NCBI GenBank assembly: GCA_903813345.2
Contig: CAIIXF020000008.1
Span: 16,912,822-16,976,821 of the forward strand
Direction of reading: 5' to 3'
DNA length: 64,000 bases
Source of the DNA: Owenia fusiformis
Taxonomy: Eukaryota; Annelida; Polychaeta; Sabellida; Oweniidae
The position numbers and the translations under genes are program-made. This document shows positions 32,269 to 44,359 of this stretch, one piece after another. The notes under the pieces were generated by a model, which did no database searches, was not told where the DNA came from, and saw nothing but the letters and a program-made list of their open reading frames with translations. Position 1 is the first letter of the stretch; every line of letters begins with the position of its first letter.

Positions 32269-33965
32269 CTGTATGTCCAGACTTTATATATTTTGTTTTC
32301 TCTCTTCAGTTTTCTGCCTTCTGTTAGAACCTTTGCAGTTTTGGGAGGGAGATCGTCGTTTATAGAGGTAGTTTAGAAAATACAACACCAAGAAAATGCA
32401 TGCTGGTGGCTCCCAAAGGGTATACACATTTTTCACCAAGTGCTTTTTTCATCTCCAATCAAATTGCAGGATTCGATCACGTGAACAATCATGGGCACAT
32501 GCTCGCTCAGTGCTGCGCATGCGCAGAGTTAAATTTGAAATCGTGGGAATGGCGTTTACATCAGTTCAACCAAGGGCGTTACAATACCCGGGAATTTATC
32601 GGTTCGTCCAGTACTTGTTTGTGATAGCGCCCTCTGTAGGTCACTGTGCTTATAGCCTACAGTAATACGGGGTAGGATATCGGGAATTCGGTCAGTTTCT
32701 ATCCGTCGATTTCGCTATGAATTGAAGCAAGTGTGACCACTTTATCCACTTAAACAATTTGATAATTGATTAAATCTTTAAACAAAATCGATAAACACGT
32801 TATACACTTCCTATCTCCTTAGAAATTAGCATGTATTTATGGATTGTGTTTTCGAACAAGGCTCGACCCACCCCAATAGGGAAATCCTTATGCTAATTAG
32901 TATGACGTCATATTTTCCTGGGGAATCCTAGATTTCAAGGCCTCAGTCTGTTATTGTGTCAAATGTAAACGCTCTTGGGACGCTCTTTTGCAGACAGAAA
33001 ATTGACAGATTAGCTTTTAACTTTCAGCTTTGATGTTTAAACATTCTGTATTTCTACCGGACTTCTTGCTGAATATCATATAATGTTATAACTTGATTCG
33101 GATCATTGCCTGATTGATCATTCTGAAATTTTGATTGTGATTCATGATTGATTGGCAAGAAAAATAATTCCTATTGTTTTCCAGCGAAGTCAAAATGTTA
33201 CAGCATGAGTTATAATGTCGAGTTTGCATCATGCTAAATTCTGCTAGTGATTAGAAGTCCATGCACAAGCATACACATAAGAGACAAACACACCCAGGCT
33301 CCAGGCCGTGGATGGAAATATAAAACTATTTAAGGCACAAACTGGTATTAATAGACCGATATGTAGTGTCTGCCATGTATTGAAGGTAAACCAATCTGTA
33401 TTATTAATGTTTCTTCTATCAATACATGGGTTGTGCAATAGAAAAGCAATGGCACAATCAAAAATGTGCATATCAATCGTGAATATCTCTCGGTTCAAAG
33501 CTTATTTCCAACAGAATCGTGTCAAAATATGTGTCTGAGTAACAGTTATACATTATAAGATCGCAAACTCTTACCAATTATCAGCCGAATGGCTCATTTT
33601 CAACGAAATGTCCTTAAGACAACAGCCCTGGGTCGCACCTGAGACCAAAAACTACTTCAAATAGCCCTCCCCTAATTATATTGGATAATCACATTTATGC
33701 GTGCGCGCGCAGCTCATCCAATGAACGAAACGCCACTTCCCGCTGAAATCACCGGGTATTGATCTTTCCCTTGGTTCAACATCGTCATTTCAAACCTACG
33801 GTAATACTATTGAAGTTACTCGATCCATACTTGTAGAGAATACTCATAAAACTACAGTGAACATTTGGAGATCCATTTCAACGGCAAATTGAGGCCTGTT
33901 TATAAAATTTGTTTTAGAACGTGCTAATATGATAGGGCAGCTTTGGGGAATCTCCCCCCGGCCGA
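32269..33965. other. No gene recognised
   Basis: About 1.7 kb without a recognisable domain, RNA or repeat boundary. The overlapping ORFs of 74-89 codons near 32400-32660 and 33244-33538 show no family and lack splice-supported continuation. Confidence 0.5.
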
Positions 33966-35915
33966 CACGGTAAAAATACCGAACGGCGAAAAAAGCGAAC
34001 GCATTCCGTTCGGTCTTTGCACGCGATTGCTGTTTATGTCACGCATTTGGTACAAAATACGTGTATATATCACTCATTTCTTTCGAAAATATTCACATCT
34101 ACCCCCCCCCCCCCATTGACGGATTTGAACAGCGAGCGCTAACGAGCTGGAAAAATGGTGTACAAAATCTGCCAGTGTTCACTGAAGCTGTGCAAAGTTT
34201 GAAGGAAGGTGTTCAACATTTGGAAGTCACTCATGTTAGATGGTGCCAAGTTGACAGCCCTGTATACCCTATGGGAGTAGAAGTTCTGCTCGATAGCCGA
34301 TTTTCAAAATGGCTGCTCATTTCAAAATGGCGGCCATTTTAGTGACGATTTTAGTACAGTATATAAAACTGTAATAGCAATGAGTTTTAAAAGTAAAAAA
34401 GTTATATAGCACATTAATTAAGCTAGACATGTAGATATTTAAGAAACACATGGCAGCCATCTTGAAAAATGGCGGCTTTTACACACAATTTTACAATTTT
34501 GTGTTCAGATATACAGGTTTTATTGTACTACAATTGTTTTCAATCTTATGGAGGAAAGTGTACATCATTCCAGAGAAATGACAGATGCACTGTATGTACA
34601 GTGGCCTACTATTAAACGTGCGTGATCAAAGACTCGACAAGATGCGCAAAATTCAAATATTTTGTAACGGTTACTTTAAAAGATTTATTTGTGTTTATAT
34701 TACAGGCTACTGGTGATTCAATTAGGTTTTGTAGGCACAAGAACACCCATATGCTTTGAGAAATATATATTAGTTTGACCATTTTTCGTATATGTTATTG
34801 ATTTTACGATTTAAAGATATAAATGCGATACAATATCAAAAACAATAGAACATTTTTACTCTCTTTAATTTTTTATACTTAGGTAGGGTCTTGGACTTCC
34901 ATTTGACCATGATGAAAATTCACGTTTCCTCTACAATAACATGGAAAAAATATTTTAACACAGAAACGAATGGATCAGCCAATAGCGTGAGTTTCAACAA
35001 ACCATACACCCATATCTATATGCTTTTCAAGAGAAGAAAATGGGGATCTCGCAAAATGTATGTCCAAACTGATTCAGTCAATTAAATGGTCACTGTGTGT
35101 GTGTTCATTTTGTTTCTCTGCCTAGATTTGAATACATTACCATTAAATGATATATACACTGAACCTCTAGAACCTGCTAAGTGAAACACCTCTTGAAGCG
35201 TAACACCTTACAAGTGGAACCGTTTTTTTAAGTTCCATTTTAGTCCATTTATTTTACGCCTCTGATCCCAAGGTATGAGAACTATACACCTTGGCATCCA
35301 AGACGATTGTCGAATTGTAATGTAATTGTAATTGTAATAAAATATAAAATATAAATTGTATATTATCTTTTTCATTGGGAAGTTAAATCATTCTTTTGCA
35401 GCAAGGTATCAGTAAGTAATGTAATGACGTAATAACCTTCAGTAGATGCCAGTAGTCAGTTCCCAGTTTCACCACGAGGTGGCTAACTTGGGTCATATAT
35501 AAATGACAGGTATAAGGGAAAACTCCTCTAAGGTTCAATATTCAGTAGATTTATTGATCAATTTTCAACTAAGGTCTATAAGTGATTAGCTTGAGAATTT
35601 TAGAATTGTATGTAATCGAATGCAAAATAAACGACCAGTGGGCGTTTTTAGAGGAACTCTACAAAATGTGAAAGAAATACCATGCTATTATCTCTAATGA
35701 CAGAGTTATGTGGATCGATGCAGGGCTGTCAACTTGGGACCACCTAATATGAGTGACTTACAAATGTTGGACACCTTAGTCCAAATCTGAACACTTCTGT
35801 CCAAATTTTTAGGTACGAAAATTTCCAATGAACATGCGTGATTTATACGGGATTCGCGTGACAAATCCGAACAAATTGCGTTCGGTTTTTTCCGACGTTC
35901 GTATTTTTACCGTAT
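33966..35915. repeat. Degraded inverted-repeat element
   Basis: Inverted arms of about 200-300 bp (33966-34270 and 35715-35915) with about 70-75 percent identity. Matched segments include CGGTAAAAATAC at the outer ends and CAAGTTGACAGCCCTG at 34248 with its partner near 35723. A poly-C run lies at about 34101-34114. No ORF. Probably an old non-autonomous DNA transposon. Confidence 0.45.
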
Positions 35916-37028
35916 CGTAAACATATTTTGAAAAATTTTCTACAGAAATGTTTCTGCTTGACAATTACCAGGTAAAATGCGTATTTGCGTGACATTTTCT
36001 GTCACGCAAAAAAAACTGGCGTGACTTCAAATTCTTCAGCAAATGCGTGACAAATACGCAAATTGCGGGACAGTTGACAGGCCTGTCGATGGGACCGAGT
36101 AAAAGTTTAGGCTTTGCTCATAGGGGTATCATCTCAGATTCACTGGTGGACACTATTGGAGAATGAGAGTCTATTGCAATTTCAGAATCATTTATTGTCA
36201 TTTCATTACTAATTGATATTCTCGTTCTATTGCAATTTCATTGGTAATTTTATTTGATTTTGTAGCAGTTGTTGAATCAGAGATTCTGGATGATTTCATT
36301 CGATTATTGTCAATCACTGAAATTGTCATGAATTCATCACTTTCTACAAGTATGTGTTTATTTATTGATTTCACTTCATTTGGTATTATTCCAGAGAAAT
36401 TTCTTGTTATCATTCTAGATTTGCCTCTATTTTCAGTAATCTTTCTCATCTTCATCTCTTCTTCTTCATGATGTTCTACAAGGTGGTTTATAATGATTTG
36501 AAATTTAGGAGTTCGTAATGAAGGACAGTAAAATCATGTAAACCCAACCACTCTGAAATGCAAAGAACATATCATTAGAATCCACATGGTAAAATCACCC
36601 ACTTGGCTGATCATAAATTGTTTTCATAACATCCTTCTTACTCGATACTGAAGGGGAGTTGGAACGTCTGATATGCATGTAATGTTAAGTATTATGTATA
36701 TTTACCATAAGCATGTTGGTTTTGTGGTTTTGGTAATCTAAAAACAGAAAATTTGGTGAAATATACATTTTCATTCGGCGGGTTTTTGATTTTGCTTCAT
36801 TTATTAACTCAGTTCAGGTATTTCGGTTTAACCAATCACTGAATCCTGTTACCAAATGAATCTTGAGTCTCTTATACAGCATATGGAATACCATCTGTAG
36901 GTAAAATGACATTAAGGTGGTAAAGAGAAGAGAAACAAACATACCTTTCCTCCGACATTTCGAATTTTGCGCATCTTGTCGAGTCTTTGATCACGCACTT
37001 TTAATAGTAGGCGATCACTGTACATACA
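34588..37028. repeat. Pair of 70 bp inverted repeats, 2.3 kb apart
   Basis: 34588-34657 and 36955-37028 are reverse complements at about 90-95 percent identity. Each contains the palindrome CACTGTATGTACAGTG followed by a TACTATTAAA...GATCAAAGACTCGACAAG region. They overlap the degraded element above, so they are either remnants of another element or copies of a dispersed repeat. Confidence 0.55.
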
Positions 37029-38090
37029 GTGAGGTGACACACTGTTATGGGAACTGGTCATATCAGATGTTCCCACGCTTTTCGTCCAGAAGAGGTCATT
37101 TCCCAGGATTATAGATGAACCCTTGGCCAATCAATGATATAGTTTACATAAGAGAAGTATGGGCTGTATGAATTCTGGGATATTCCTGTTTTGTTGAGAC
37201 AGGTGAGAATAAAATTAACCCTTTGCAAATTTGATCAATACTGCCTCAAAGAGGCACTATGACATAGGAAAGCACAATCAACACCCCTCTGGACTTTTTT
37301 GCATGTTGAGGTTCACCACATATATACCAATCTACTTACCAAAGAAAAAGTCCCAAATCCCCCTCTTTCAGTGCTAATTTTGCGATTGTGCTGGCCGATC
37401 TAATTATTTTCGAAGAAATTAATTCAATCTGAAGTTTGAATATACCGGGAAAGTCCTCCTGTTATCTGATTGGTCGTTGAATTTGTTTATCATAAACCTG
37501 ATTGGCTGTCTGTTTCAAGGCACTTGTGGGCGCTTGTGGGCGCTTGTGTAACTCAATGGGGATTCCCCTCGCTAGTCGAGGAATCGATTGTGTTTAATTC
37601 AGGAGTTTGGTTGTTCTGTTGATTATTTCCGATATTTCGGCAATAATATACCCAAAACTTATTCTCAAGATATATCCATGGTATGTGAGATATTATATGA
37701 GCAATAACAATAGGACATCATTGATTGTCTGGGGGAGACACCTATGGCATAATGCATCTTTAAAATAGTTGATTTATATTTGAATTCGATAATAACATTT
37801 AAAAATTAAATGTGTAGTAGTAATACTTTAGTACCTCTTATTGATTAATGTATAATATTACAACATACATAATGATGTAGGCAATTTGTTTCATAAAAAT
37901 CTAAAAGTAAAATTCATAATTGAAATTTACCCTCTGGGAGCCCCAAAATTTTAGAAAATGCATTTTCTTGGTGATGTATTTTCTAAACTACCGTTTATAA
38001 ATACCTTTTCTTTCGTTTTAAAAAGTTTTTCTCTACCTCTGTAAAATTTGTTTCTGAGATTCATGTCATTGAACCGAATTGTTATTGCCC
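37029..38090. other. No gene recognised
   Basis: About 1.06 kb of AT-rich sequence. A short direct repeat GGGCGCTTGTG is duplicated near 37526-37548. Nothing else can be supported. Confidence 0.5.
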
Positions 38091-38435
38091 TCATTTTACC
38101 GTCTTGGTACTAAGCTTCCCCATGCGGAAGGCCGAGAAGTCAGCTGTAGCGATTGTCAGGTCAATCTTTTCTTTGGCGAAGTTCACGACTTTGTCTTGAA
38201 TTCTCTCGTTGTTGTCATCCTGGATGCCCACGACTCTGACTTGAAGTGCCAGTCTTTGGTTTTGCTCGGACTGAAGTTCTTTATGAAGTTCCTGCAGTTT
38301 CGCCTTTGTGTCTGAGAGATCCTTCTCCAGTTTGTTTATTTTCTTTTCAAGGAGAGGTCTTACGGCCTCTTGAAGCGATGCTACTACTTGCTTGTCTTTG
38401 AATGCTTCTTTTAGAATGTTTGGCATTATTTTCAA
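38091..38435 (-). CDS. Orphan LINE ORF1-like fragment (114 aa)
   Basis: The ORF begins with an ATG at 38435. Residues about 25-65 form a charged coiled coil. They are followed by a segment of the type RVVGIQDDNNERIQDKV...FRMGK, which resembles the start of the RNA-binding domain in L1-like ORF1 proteins (nucleic-acid chaperones), where a GLPE/GIxE motif precedes a helix and an H/F-R-x-G-K motif. The usual C-terminal half of that domain is missing and no RT lies nearby, so I read it as a truncated retroelement relic. A host small gene cannot be excluded. Confidence 0.45.
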   Translation of the reverse strand: MKIMPNILKEAFKDKQVVASLQEAVRPLLEKKINKLEKDLSDTKAKLQELHKELQSEQNQRLALQVRVVGIQDDNNERIQDKVVNFAKEKIDLTIATADFSAFRMGKLSTKTVK

Positions 38436-39238
38436 GAAATCGTCTGTTGTAATAATAACTATGAACGTTTTACATGTACATACTGTAGTACATTTTCGAT
38501 TTACTTTTGCATGTAGATTTCAAATATATATCTTTGACTAAATTCTGATTAAAGCCCCAATCACATTTTTCTCTCCGGCTACCTATATCCACCATAGTTC
38601 CTTGAAAATTGTGGTCTCCATAAGGAATTTTTCCAGGCTCGCCGTCGAAATTATAACTAGGAGTTTATTTGGAAACTTTTTTTATTCTGTTTGTTTTTAA
38701 TTTTATTCAGTAGAAACTCAAAGGTTCAACAGTGGCCGCACGTCGACTTGCATCTGCCGTAGTGTTTTATTGGTTACAATTGACCTTTGCGAACCATAGG
38801 ATCGCTGTAAGGTCGTCCTGCGTCATTTATAAGGCGTACGGCAACCTTAGTGTTTATGTTTCCTCAAAATCAAATTATGCCGTAAGGATGCCGTGGCAAA
38901 TGTGACTGGTAAATTATCTTACCCCAGAAATTCTAAGTCCAGTAACTAAGTCAACACTCGAAAATAAAAATCTCAAAAATCGTACATCTTTGATTTCCAA
39001 AATAATTTGTGAGGTGGTTATTAAGATGATAATACACATTTTAACGTACTAATTTTGAGAACATTTCGAATTCATTCTCAACAAAGCGTTCGCGAAATAA
39101 ATATTCGAAATGTTTGAGTTCGGGATGATAAAAGTACGTTAGTATATACCGCTCCTTAACAAATTTCTTTGGGAACAAGATATAGAATCAAAAGCATATT
39201 CTTCTTATTTACTCCCTGACATATGCCAACGAATGTTA
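38436..39238. other. No gene recognised
   Basis: About 0.8 kb of AT-rich sequence without a supported ORF, RNA or repeat. Confidence 0.5.
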
Positions 39239-39525
39239 TGTGACCCATGTAAAGCCAATAGGAAAATATAAAATTATACCTGCGTATAAAATCAGCAAAA
39301 CCAACTGTACAAGATTGAAGCCTAAGAAGTTACCACATTGCCAGCCATATCCAGAGTCATGCCAAATATGTACAGCTAAGGCAAAGAAAAGATAATTGGC
39401 TTGATTGCCTTGAATTCACCTGGCTATTGAACTGTACAATAAAATTGACTGGCTTGCTTCCAAAGCATTTAAAGGCTAATGTTTTTAAACCATTAAAGGG
39501 TCATGTTATTAAAACATGGGTTACA
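39239..39525 (+). repeat. 287 bp TGT...ACA repeat with a conserved reading frame
   Basis: It starts TGTGACCCATG and ends CATGGGTTACA (imperfect terminal inverted repeats). A full-length copy lies in opposite orientation at 45716-46001 and a shortened one at 46034-46254. From its first base a frame of about 50 codons is open and is the same in all copies (it includes KKLPHCQPYPESCQIC). It is not an LTR pair of the Gypsy fragment, because the copies are inverted relative to each other. Confidence 0.65.
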
Positions 39526-39589
39526 TACTTCCCCTGGTAAAAATAAAATTTGCACCTGCAATTTACTCTTTGCAGAAAATGTTTTAATA

Positions 39590-40491
39590 TACGAGGCCCG
39601 ATCAGAAAGTAAGTAACCAATTGCTCTCATTTTTTCATATTTCATTCAATCACATTGAAATTTTCACAGATGATGTAGAAAATATTAACCTATTAAACAA
39701 GACCAAGGACAATGGGTTAGCATCAATTCCATTGTTATTGCTGTTGCTATGGTGACAATTGTTAAAATTAATCACCACCAAAGTCAATGCAGTTGAGGCA
39801 ATGTTTCACTCTGTCCTAAACATGTCACCATTCAATGACTGCAAACTGCCATTGAAAGCTTTAATGATAGCTTTATTGCTGTCCAAATGGACACTCCATA
39901 ACATCATCTTTGCAAGAATTTAGAATTTAGTCACATGGGGAATAGTCTGGGGATTAGTGAGCCTGGGGTAGTTGTGTGGCCATGGAAAAGGCTTAATCTA
40001 TTGTATCTCAGGAAATGTTGGCTCTGTGGAGGTGGACCATTGTCGTCATGCCAGTAAAATCTCCTTTCAACAAAATTTGACTGGATTGAAACTGTGCCTG
40101 AATCATGACCATAATTATGACAGATATACCCTTGATTTCTTTGTGTCGTTGACTTATAAATGAGACAATTGAATGTAGTTACCATTGTGATAATACATAG
40201 AACAAATTATTCAGTCTTGCATAAAAAATGTTAGGTCATTTGGAGGAATACACCATGTAAAAAATTCTACAAATCATATTCCAAAGCCGCTTACAAAAGG
40301 GTGCCCCGCTTACCCAAAACAATCATCACCATAGCAACAGCCATAACAATGGCATTGACGCTAACCCATTGTCCTTGGTCTTGTTTAATAGGTTATTATT
40401 TTCTACATCATCTGTGAAAATTCCAATGTAATTAAATGAAATATGAAAAAATGAGAGCAGTTGGTTACTTACTTTCTGATCAGGCCTCGTA
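39590..40491. mobile_element. Mariner-like MITE (898 bp, TA flanks)
   Basis: TIRs of about 170 bp begin CGAGGCC(C/T)GATCAGAAAGT at 39592 and end at 40489, flanked by TA. The TACGAGG start is common in mariner/IS630-type elements. The centre has no intact transposase; a minus-strand frame with a WHDDNGPPPQ segment only vaguely resembles a decayed DDE transposase. Confidence 0.7.
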
Positions 40492-41066
40492 TATATATGT
40501 CATTTACAATAGAGGATACAGTTATTAAACTTTTTAAAATTAAACATGTATACGATGATAATATTTTCATCATTTACAAGTAATATAAATGTATGGCTCA
40601 TCATCATGCAGTTTGATGTGTTAAAGCACTTTGTGAAATCTTGGTAACATCAAGATTTATCTTGTAGCTTATCCATAATTATTCACCCTCATGAAATAAT
40701 GAGTAGGAATTTTTCTTATTAGTATATCCAAGTGAATTTTTATATTCACCGGTAGATAAATAGAAGTCTATCCTCATCAAAGAAAAACATTTTGATAAGT
40801 TTTTATAGGATAAATTCTGATAATTCATTTTGGTCAGAATTTATGACTGATATAGTTTCATATAAAACGTTCATGAATAATTCCTCATGATATCATTACA
40901 TTTCATGTCTCTTAAGATATGTTTACATGGCAGTGGATCATATTACTAATTGCTGAATCAGGTCATAAAAACATTAAAAAAATATATACAATATATACAC
41001 TATATACAGTTGAGTACGAGTTTATCCTACTTTCCTATACTGGGGGTTATTAACATACTGAACATC
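40492..41066. other. AT-rich region downstream of the Gypsy fragment
   Basis: It includes an ATATATAC-type microsatellite (40980-41010). In Gypsy orientation it lies just past the end of pol and may include part of its 3' LTR, but no edge can be set. Confidence 0.35.
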
Positions 41067-42302
41067 ACTCATATCCGAATCTCTCGGGTTGTCTTCTCAC
41101 TCTGTGAGAACGTCTTGGGCTGATAGGAGAAGGTGTCTCAGATGATGATTCTGATGATTATGATGTTTCTCGAACTTGTTCCCTTATATTGGTCAAACAT
41201 ACATCTGAATCTGAACTGGTAAACCAAGAAGATTTCCTTGATAAAGATCGTGAAATGTCAGAAGAGTGTTGTGTAGTTAATTCTTTTACACCTTTGGAAT
41301 TTTTTCGAGGTTTGTAGCACTCCTGTACATTTTTCTCAATCGGTTAAAAACCACATGGTAACAACATATTTCTGTGTAGTGTTCTTTGTTCACCTTTACC
41401 ATCTTGGCGTTTGACGACCAAGACTGAATTACTCAACAGTTTGATGACCACGTAAATGTCAGGAGACCACTTGTTTGCAACTTTTCTTTTCCCTCTTTAG
41501 CCAACATTTTGGACAAGGACCCTATCAATTAGCTCTAGTGGTAACTGTTTTACTTTCTTATCATACCTATCCTTATTGAGTTTGTTTCTTTTACTGACAT
41601 TCCCATTCACTACATCATATGCAGTTTTTAGGTCAGACTTTAGATTGGACACATATTTGTGCATTGACTCCAAATGTTCACTGGAATTTATTCCTAGAAG
41701 AATGTCAATAGGTAAGATAGGTTGACGACCAAACATGAGTTCAAATGGAGTAAACCCAGTTGAGTCATTCTTTGAACAGTTATATGCATGACATAGGACC
41801 TTTACATGTTGGGACCACCTGGATTTCTTGACATCATCCAAAGTACCGATCATATTCAACAATGTGCGATTAAAACGTTCCGTTTGCCCATTCCCTTGTG
41901 GATGATATGGGGTTGAGAAAGTCTTTTTGACACCTGTCAATCTACACAATTCTTTGATTATTTTACCAGTTAAATTGGCACCACGATCAGAATGGAGACG
42001 ACAGGGCAAACCAAAATTCAAGAAAAAATCTCTAAAAAGGATATCAGCAACAGTCTTTGCGGTTTGTGTTTTAGTGACAATTGCTTTTGAAAACCTTGTA
42101 AAATGATCGGTTATCACCAAAATGTTTGTTTTATTTGAGTAATCAGGGTCAACTGTCAAAAAATCAATGCAGACTAAATCCATTGGACAGTTAGATGAAA
42201 GGTGCTCCATTGGAACTGCGTTGGGAATCTTTGTTTTACGCAAAATGCAGTTCTTACATAATTTGACATTATCTGTGACATCATTTATCATTCGAGGCCA
42301 GT
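41067..42302 (-). pseudogene. Ty3/Gypsy integrase, distal part (second Gypsy element)
   Basis: The frame from 42306 to 41497 holds the second half of the zinc region (LCKNC), the catalytic core with DDE (D in LVCIDFL, D in LHSDRGANL, E in NGQTERFNR), and the start of the C-terminal domain. A TAA interrupts it at about 41500. The same frame then continues through a basic tail and, after another stop near 41160, to a C-terminus with RRSHRVRRQPERF. The upstream half of the zinc domain lies at 45345-45715 beyond an inserted LINE. It is unrelated in detail to the Gypsy integrase at 1-1521. Confidence 0.9.
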
Positions 42303-42353
42303 ACATTTCTTATCTATATAAACAACAACATTTTATGTAACGAAAGACCCGAC

Positions 42354-43136
42354 TTGAATACAAATTACTCCCTGTGGGCCGAACTGAGAATTGAACATAA
42401 AACCTTTTTGTATGGAGTTTTTTATCGCTCACCCTCACAGTCAGTAAATGAGAGAGATGAATTTATGAAACTTTTGACAATGAACATAAAACAGGCAAAA
42501 TCACGAAATGCAGATGGAATCATTTTGAATGGTGACTTCAACGCTAAATGTAAACAGTGGTTTCTCAATGGGGATGAAGATAGAAACGGAAAAATTTTAA
42601 ATGATATATTTTTTGATAACGATTTTGACCAGTTAATAAAAGAACCAACAAGAATCACACCAACATCTGCTACTTGCATTAATCTCACATTCACTAATGT
42701 CCCAGGTCTTATAAATTCTTCGACTGTAATTGAACCTATAGGCTCATCAGACCATTGTTCAATTTTTACTCAACTCGATGTACTATTAAATAGTGAGGAA
42801 GATCAATTTAAACTTATTTGGAAATATGATACTGCAAATAAAGATGCCTTGAACCTTGAAATTGAAAAAATAAACTGGGCTAATTTTTTTACTCAAAACC
42901 ATGAAATGAACACTTTAAATGATCAATTTACTGATACAATTCTTACCATCTTTAAAAAGCATATCCCTCACATAATGAAAAGAATTAAAGCGAATGATAG
43001 ACCTTGGTTCAATGAGGTATATCTCATGCGATTCAGAAAAAGAAAAAACTCTATGTTAAATTCAAGAAAAGCAATCTTCCTGAACATTATACAGCATATA
43101 AGAATCAGACTGAAGCTGTCAAGAACCTTATTTTAG
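42354..43136 (+). CDS. LINE endonuclease (EEP/APE type), partial
   Basis: The C-terminal part of an APE-like endonuclease that would nick target DNA, with catalytic motifs GDFNAK (near residue 62) and SDHCSIF (near residue 130). The usual N-terminal metal-binding motifs (N and E) are missing because the element is 5'-truncated about 40 nt upstream, so the first Met is only the first one in the remnant. The frame breaks near 43136, before the RT ORF. Confidence 0.85.
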   Translation: MNTNYSLWAELRIEHKTFLYGVFYRSPSQSVNERDEFMKLLTMNIKQAKSRNADGIILNGDFNAKCKQWFLNGDEDRNGKILNDIFFDNDFDQLIKEPTRITPTSATCINLTFTNVPGLINSSTVIEPIGSSDHCSIFTQLDVLLNSEEDQFKLIWKYDTANKDALNLEIEKINWANFFTQNHEMNTLNDQFTDTILTIFKKHIPHIMKRIKANDRPWFNEVYLMRFRKRKNSMLNSRKAIFLNIIQHIRIRLKLSRTLF

Positions 43137-43246
43137 AAACCAAAGCAAAATTTACATCAGATCAAAAAGAAAGTCTAAATGGAGAAACACATGCAAGTGA
43201 CAAATTTTGGCAACTTATAAAAACGTTTTTTGGTAAAAAATTTAGC

Positions 43247-44359
43247 TTGCCTATTCCTACCATAGAAAACCCTTTAACTGGAACTACCTGTTTGACCAGT
43301 CAGGAGAAAGCTACTGAATTTCAAAAATATTTCTCTAATATGTATCACTTAGAACCAGATGCATTGAATAATAATATTCATTTTCCTGACAGATGCAATA
43401 ACAAATTAGAGAACATTGACTTCGACCAACAGGAAATGATCTCTATAATTAAGGATCTTGACCCCTCAAAAGCAAATGGTCCAGACGGAGTTACAATAAA
43501 AATGCTCCAGCTATGCAGGAATACTATTTCTGTGCCACTTAATTTACTTTTTCATAAAATTTTGACCACAGGTAATTTTCCCCAGAACTGGAAATTAGGG
43601 GATATCTGCCCAATATTTAAAAAGAATAATAAGAATGACATAAGAAATTATAGACCTATATCTCTTCTCAGTATTACTTCCAAAATATTAGAACGAATTG
43701 TCTACTCTAAGATGTACGAACATTTAATTGAAAATAACTTATTGTATAAATACCAGTCCGGTTTTTTGAAAGGGCACAGCAATGAGTTACAACTGTTAGC
43801 CATCCAAAACCTAATTTGGCGCAATTTTAGCGACAGCAATGATACACGTGCAATTTTTTGGGATATTTCGGCCGCGTTTGACCGTGTCCCCCATTACCTT
43901 CTTCTAAAAACGTTGAAAGCGTATGGATTTTCAGGAAACTTATTAGTTTTTCTTAAATCTTATTTGACTGATAGGAGTGTCAAAGTAACTGTGAATGGCA
44001 AATGTTCTGACACCTCTCCTAGCAACTACATAAACTGTTCTGTGCCTCAGGGAAGTATTCTCGGACCTTTGATGTTTCTCCTCTATATAAACGACTTACC
44101 GGACAACCTGACCTCTGAGTGTTTTATTTATGCAGACGACACCTCCCTCTTTGTACCTACTTCCCCAAACAATCCGCAGTCTCATATACAAATTCAAAAT
44201 GATCTAACAAAAATCGAAGCCTGGTCTAAACAGTGGAAACTAGATTTTAAACCAGAAAAGAGCAGAGAAATGACCTTTTCTAAGAAAAATAATCCAATCT
44301 ATCGACCAGTTATCTTAAATGATAAACAAATTGAAAAACTGACATCCATAAACACCTAG
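43247..44359 (+). CDS. LINE reverse transcriptase, central part (370 aa)
   Basis: RT fingers and palm: SKANGPDGVT, NYRPISLLSITSKILER, DISAAFDRVPH, SVPQGSILGPLMFLLYINDLP and the catalytic YADDTSLF. It stops at 44359, at a frameshift; the thumb continues in another frame from about 44355. It shares long stretches with the RT at 54258-56836, showing the same family. Confidence 0.9.
   Translation: MPIPTIENPLTGTTCLTSQEKATEFQKYFSNMYHLEPDALNNNIHFPDRCNNKLENIDFDQQEMISIIKDLDPSKANGPDGVTIKMLQLCRNTISVPLNLLFHKILTTGNFPQNWKLGDICPIFKKNNKNDIRNYRPISLLSITSKILERIVYSKMYEHLIENNLLYKYQSGFLKGHSNELQLLAIQNLIWRNFSDSNDTRAIFWDISAAFDRVPHYLLLKTLKAYGFSGNLLVFLKSYLTDRSVKVTVNGKCSDTSPSNYINCSVPQGSILGPLMFLLYINDLPDNLTSECFIYADDTSLFVPTSPNNPQSHIQIQNDLTKIEAWSKQWKLDFKPEKSREMTFSKKNNPIYRPVILNDKQIEKLTSINT

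Noticed and set aside
39931-40185. Intact mariner transposase
   Set aside because: Only a vague resemblance to a DDE-type segment in a short frame; the element is too short and full of stops.
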